From contig JAABQT010000081.1 of NCBI GenBank assembly GCA_011391295.1, positions 1-6,930 of the forward strand: DNA of 6,930 nt. Reading direction: 5' to 3'. The notes below the pieces were generated by a model, which was given only the letters and a program-made list of their open reading frames with translations, was not told the origin of the DNA and made no database searches. Shown piece by piece: positions 5,913-6,930 of this stretch. This DNA comes from Betaproteobacteria bacterium (lineage in GTDB: Bacteria > Pseudomonadota > Gammaproteobacteria > Burkholderiales > SG8-39). How positions within the stretch are numbered: position 1 is the first letter of the stretch; each line of letters opens with the position of its first letter. Made by a program: the position numbers and the translations under genes.

Positions 5913-5955
5913 TATTCAGGTCCAAGCCCATTTCACTTCGATCAAGGGAGAAAGC

Positions 5956-6930
5956 ATGAAACGCATTTCGCATTGGCTGGTCGCGTCGGTTCTGGTTGCG
6001 GCCCCCACCCTGGCGTTCGCGCAGGCCCAGGATCTCAAGATCGCCCACATCTACGGCAAGACCGGCCCGCTCGAGGCCTATGCCAAGCAGAGCCACACCG
6101 GCTTCATGATGGGGCTCGAGTACCTGACCGGCGGCAAGATGGAGCTGCTCGGGCGCAAGATCGTGGTAATCGAGAAGGACACCCAGCTCAAGCCCGACAT
6201 CGGCAAGGCCGCGCTCGCGACCGCCTTCGGCGACGACAAGGTGGACATCGCCGTCGGTCCGGTGAGCTCGGGCGTGGCGCTCGCCATGCTGCCGGTCGCC
6301 GAGGAGTACAAGAAGATCCTGATTGTCGAGCCGGCGGTGGCGGATTCGATTACCGGCGACAAATGGAACCGTTACATCTTCCGCACCTCGCGCAACTCGA
6401 CCCAGGACGCCTACGCGGGCGCTGCCTCGCTGCCGGCCAACGCCTCGATCGCGATGCTGGCGCAGGACTACGCGTTCGGCCGCGACGGCGTGAAGGCGTT
6501 CAAGGACGCGCTCGCCAGCGTCGGCTCGACGGCGAAGATCGTGCATGAGGAGTACGCCCCGCAGCAGACCACCGATTTCACCGCCCCGGCGCAGCGCATC
6601 TTCGATGTGCTCAAGGACAAGCCGGGCCGCAAGATCCTGGCGATCATCTGGGCGGGCGCGCACCCGATGGCCAAGATCATGGACCTCAAGCCCGAGCGCT
6701 TCGGCATCGAGCTGGCGCCCGGCGGCAACATCCTGCCGGCGATGAAGGGCTGGAAGGCCTTCGCCGGCACCGAGGGGGCGATCTACTACTACTACGGCTT
6801 TCCCAACAACAAGATGAACGACTGGTTGGTGGCCGAGCATCGGAAGCGCTACAACTCGCCGCCGGATTTCTTCACCGCGGGCGGCTTTGCGGCGGCGAGC
6901 GCGGTCGTCGCGGGCGTCACCAAGGCCGGC
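5956..6930 (+). CDS. ABC transporter substrate-binding protein (LivK/Peripla_BP_6 type), 3'-truncated
   Basis: The frame is open from the ATG at 5956 to the window edge, giving 325 residues. Such proteins are usually about 380-400 long, so the C-terminus is missing. GGAG five bases upstream is a strong ribosome site. A signal peptide MKRISHWLVASVLVAAPTLAFA (about 1-22) with an AFA cleavage site marks it as periplasmic, with no lipobox cysteine. The mature part begins DLKIAHIYGKTGPLEAYAK (26-44) and has DIAVGPVSSGVALAMLPVAEE (97-117), FRTSRNSTQDA (142-152), LAQDYAFGRDGVKAFKDAL (168-186) and APQQTTDFTAPAQRI (201-215). These are typical of branched-chain amino acid-type binding proteins with two alpha/beta lobes. 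The real ligand cannot be told; many relatives bind aromatic acids, amides or other small carboxylates. It starts 43 bases after the protease gene; permease and ATPase genes may follow outside the window. Confidence 0.92.
   Translation, partial: MKRISHWLVASVLVAAPTLAFAQAQDLKIAHIYGKTGPLEAYAKQSHTGFMMGLEYLTGGKMELLGRKIVVIEKDTQLKPDIGKAALATAFGDDKVDIAVGPVSSGVALAMLPVAEEYKKILIVEPAVADSITGDKWNRYIFRTSRNSTQDAYAGAASLPANASIAMLAQDYAFGRDGVKAFKDALASVGSTAKIVHEEYAPQQTTDFTAPAQRIFDVLKDKPGRKILAIIWAGAHPMAKIMDLKPERFGIELAPGGNILPAMKGWKAFAGTEGAIYYYYGFPNNKMNDWLVAEHRKRYNSPPDFFTAGGFAAASAVVAGVTKAG

Noticed and set aside
5907..5917. Palindrome GAATAGTATTC at the protease stop codon, as operator or terminator
   Set aside because: The arms are only five bases and AT-rich, with no U-tract. 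This is expected by chance.
5791..6840. Long minus-strand open frame (349 codons) antisense to the protease end and the binding-protein gene
   Set aside because: The plus strand has clear homology, a signal peptide and a ribosome site. The antisense frame is rich in His, Arg, Val and Leu in the way expected of a GC-rich shadow.
1..6930. Mobile elements, CRISPR arrays, prophage or defence genes
   Set aside because: No direct repeat arrays, terminal inverted repeats, transposase or integrase motifs were seen. All long gene-like regions are accounted for by core genes.

Overview
The window looks like an ordinary core-genome stretch of a GC-rich betaproteobacterium. The main evidence is the gene order petA-petB-petC-sspA-sspB, a cluster that from memory is typical of Betaproteobacteria, together with the close fit of each protein to those families. 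I see no insertion sequence, phage gene, CRISPR array, integrase or toxin-antitoxin pair, and no convincing undescribed multi-gene system.

Layout. (1) Positions 3-617, plus strand: the 3' part of a gene resembling gspN of the type II secretion system, cut by the window edge. (2) Position 723 down to 648, minus strand: a tRNA-Thr(UGU) with encoded CCA. (3) From 4615 down to 758, minus strand: a tightly packed run of petA (Rieske protein), petB (cytochrome b), petC (cytochrome c1), sspA, sspB (GTG start) and an unrecognised 55-residue basic protein. A good sigma70-like promoter lies just upstream of petA. A GC-rich hairpin with a short U-tract sits between petC and sspA. (4) From 4752, plus strand, divergent from petA: a membrane-anchored DegS/HtrA-like serine protease with one PDZ domain. 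It is followed 43 bases later by a periplasmic substrate-binding protein of the branched-chain amino acid (LivK/Peripla_BP_6) type, which runs off the right edge.

How they work together. PetA, PetB and PetC form the cytochrome bc1 complex, which oxidises quinol and passes electrons to cytochrome c. SspA (RNA polymerase-associated, GST fold) and SspB (ClpXP adaptor) are stress and proteolysis regulators encoded downstream of the respiratory genes. The divergent protease probably monitors or degrades damaged envelope proteins. The binding protein presumably feeds an ABC importer encoded outside the window.

Points worth a second look are: a PLWY instead of PEWY motif in the quinol-oxidation site of cytochrome b; a 15-residue haem-ligand spacing in its helix D; an unusually short cytochrome c1; Ala instead of Pro in Rieske box II; the likely terminator or attenuator inside the pet-ssp cluster; and the small basic ORF after sspB.
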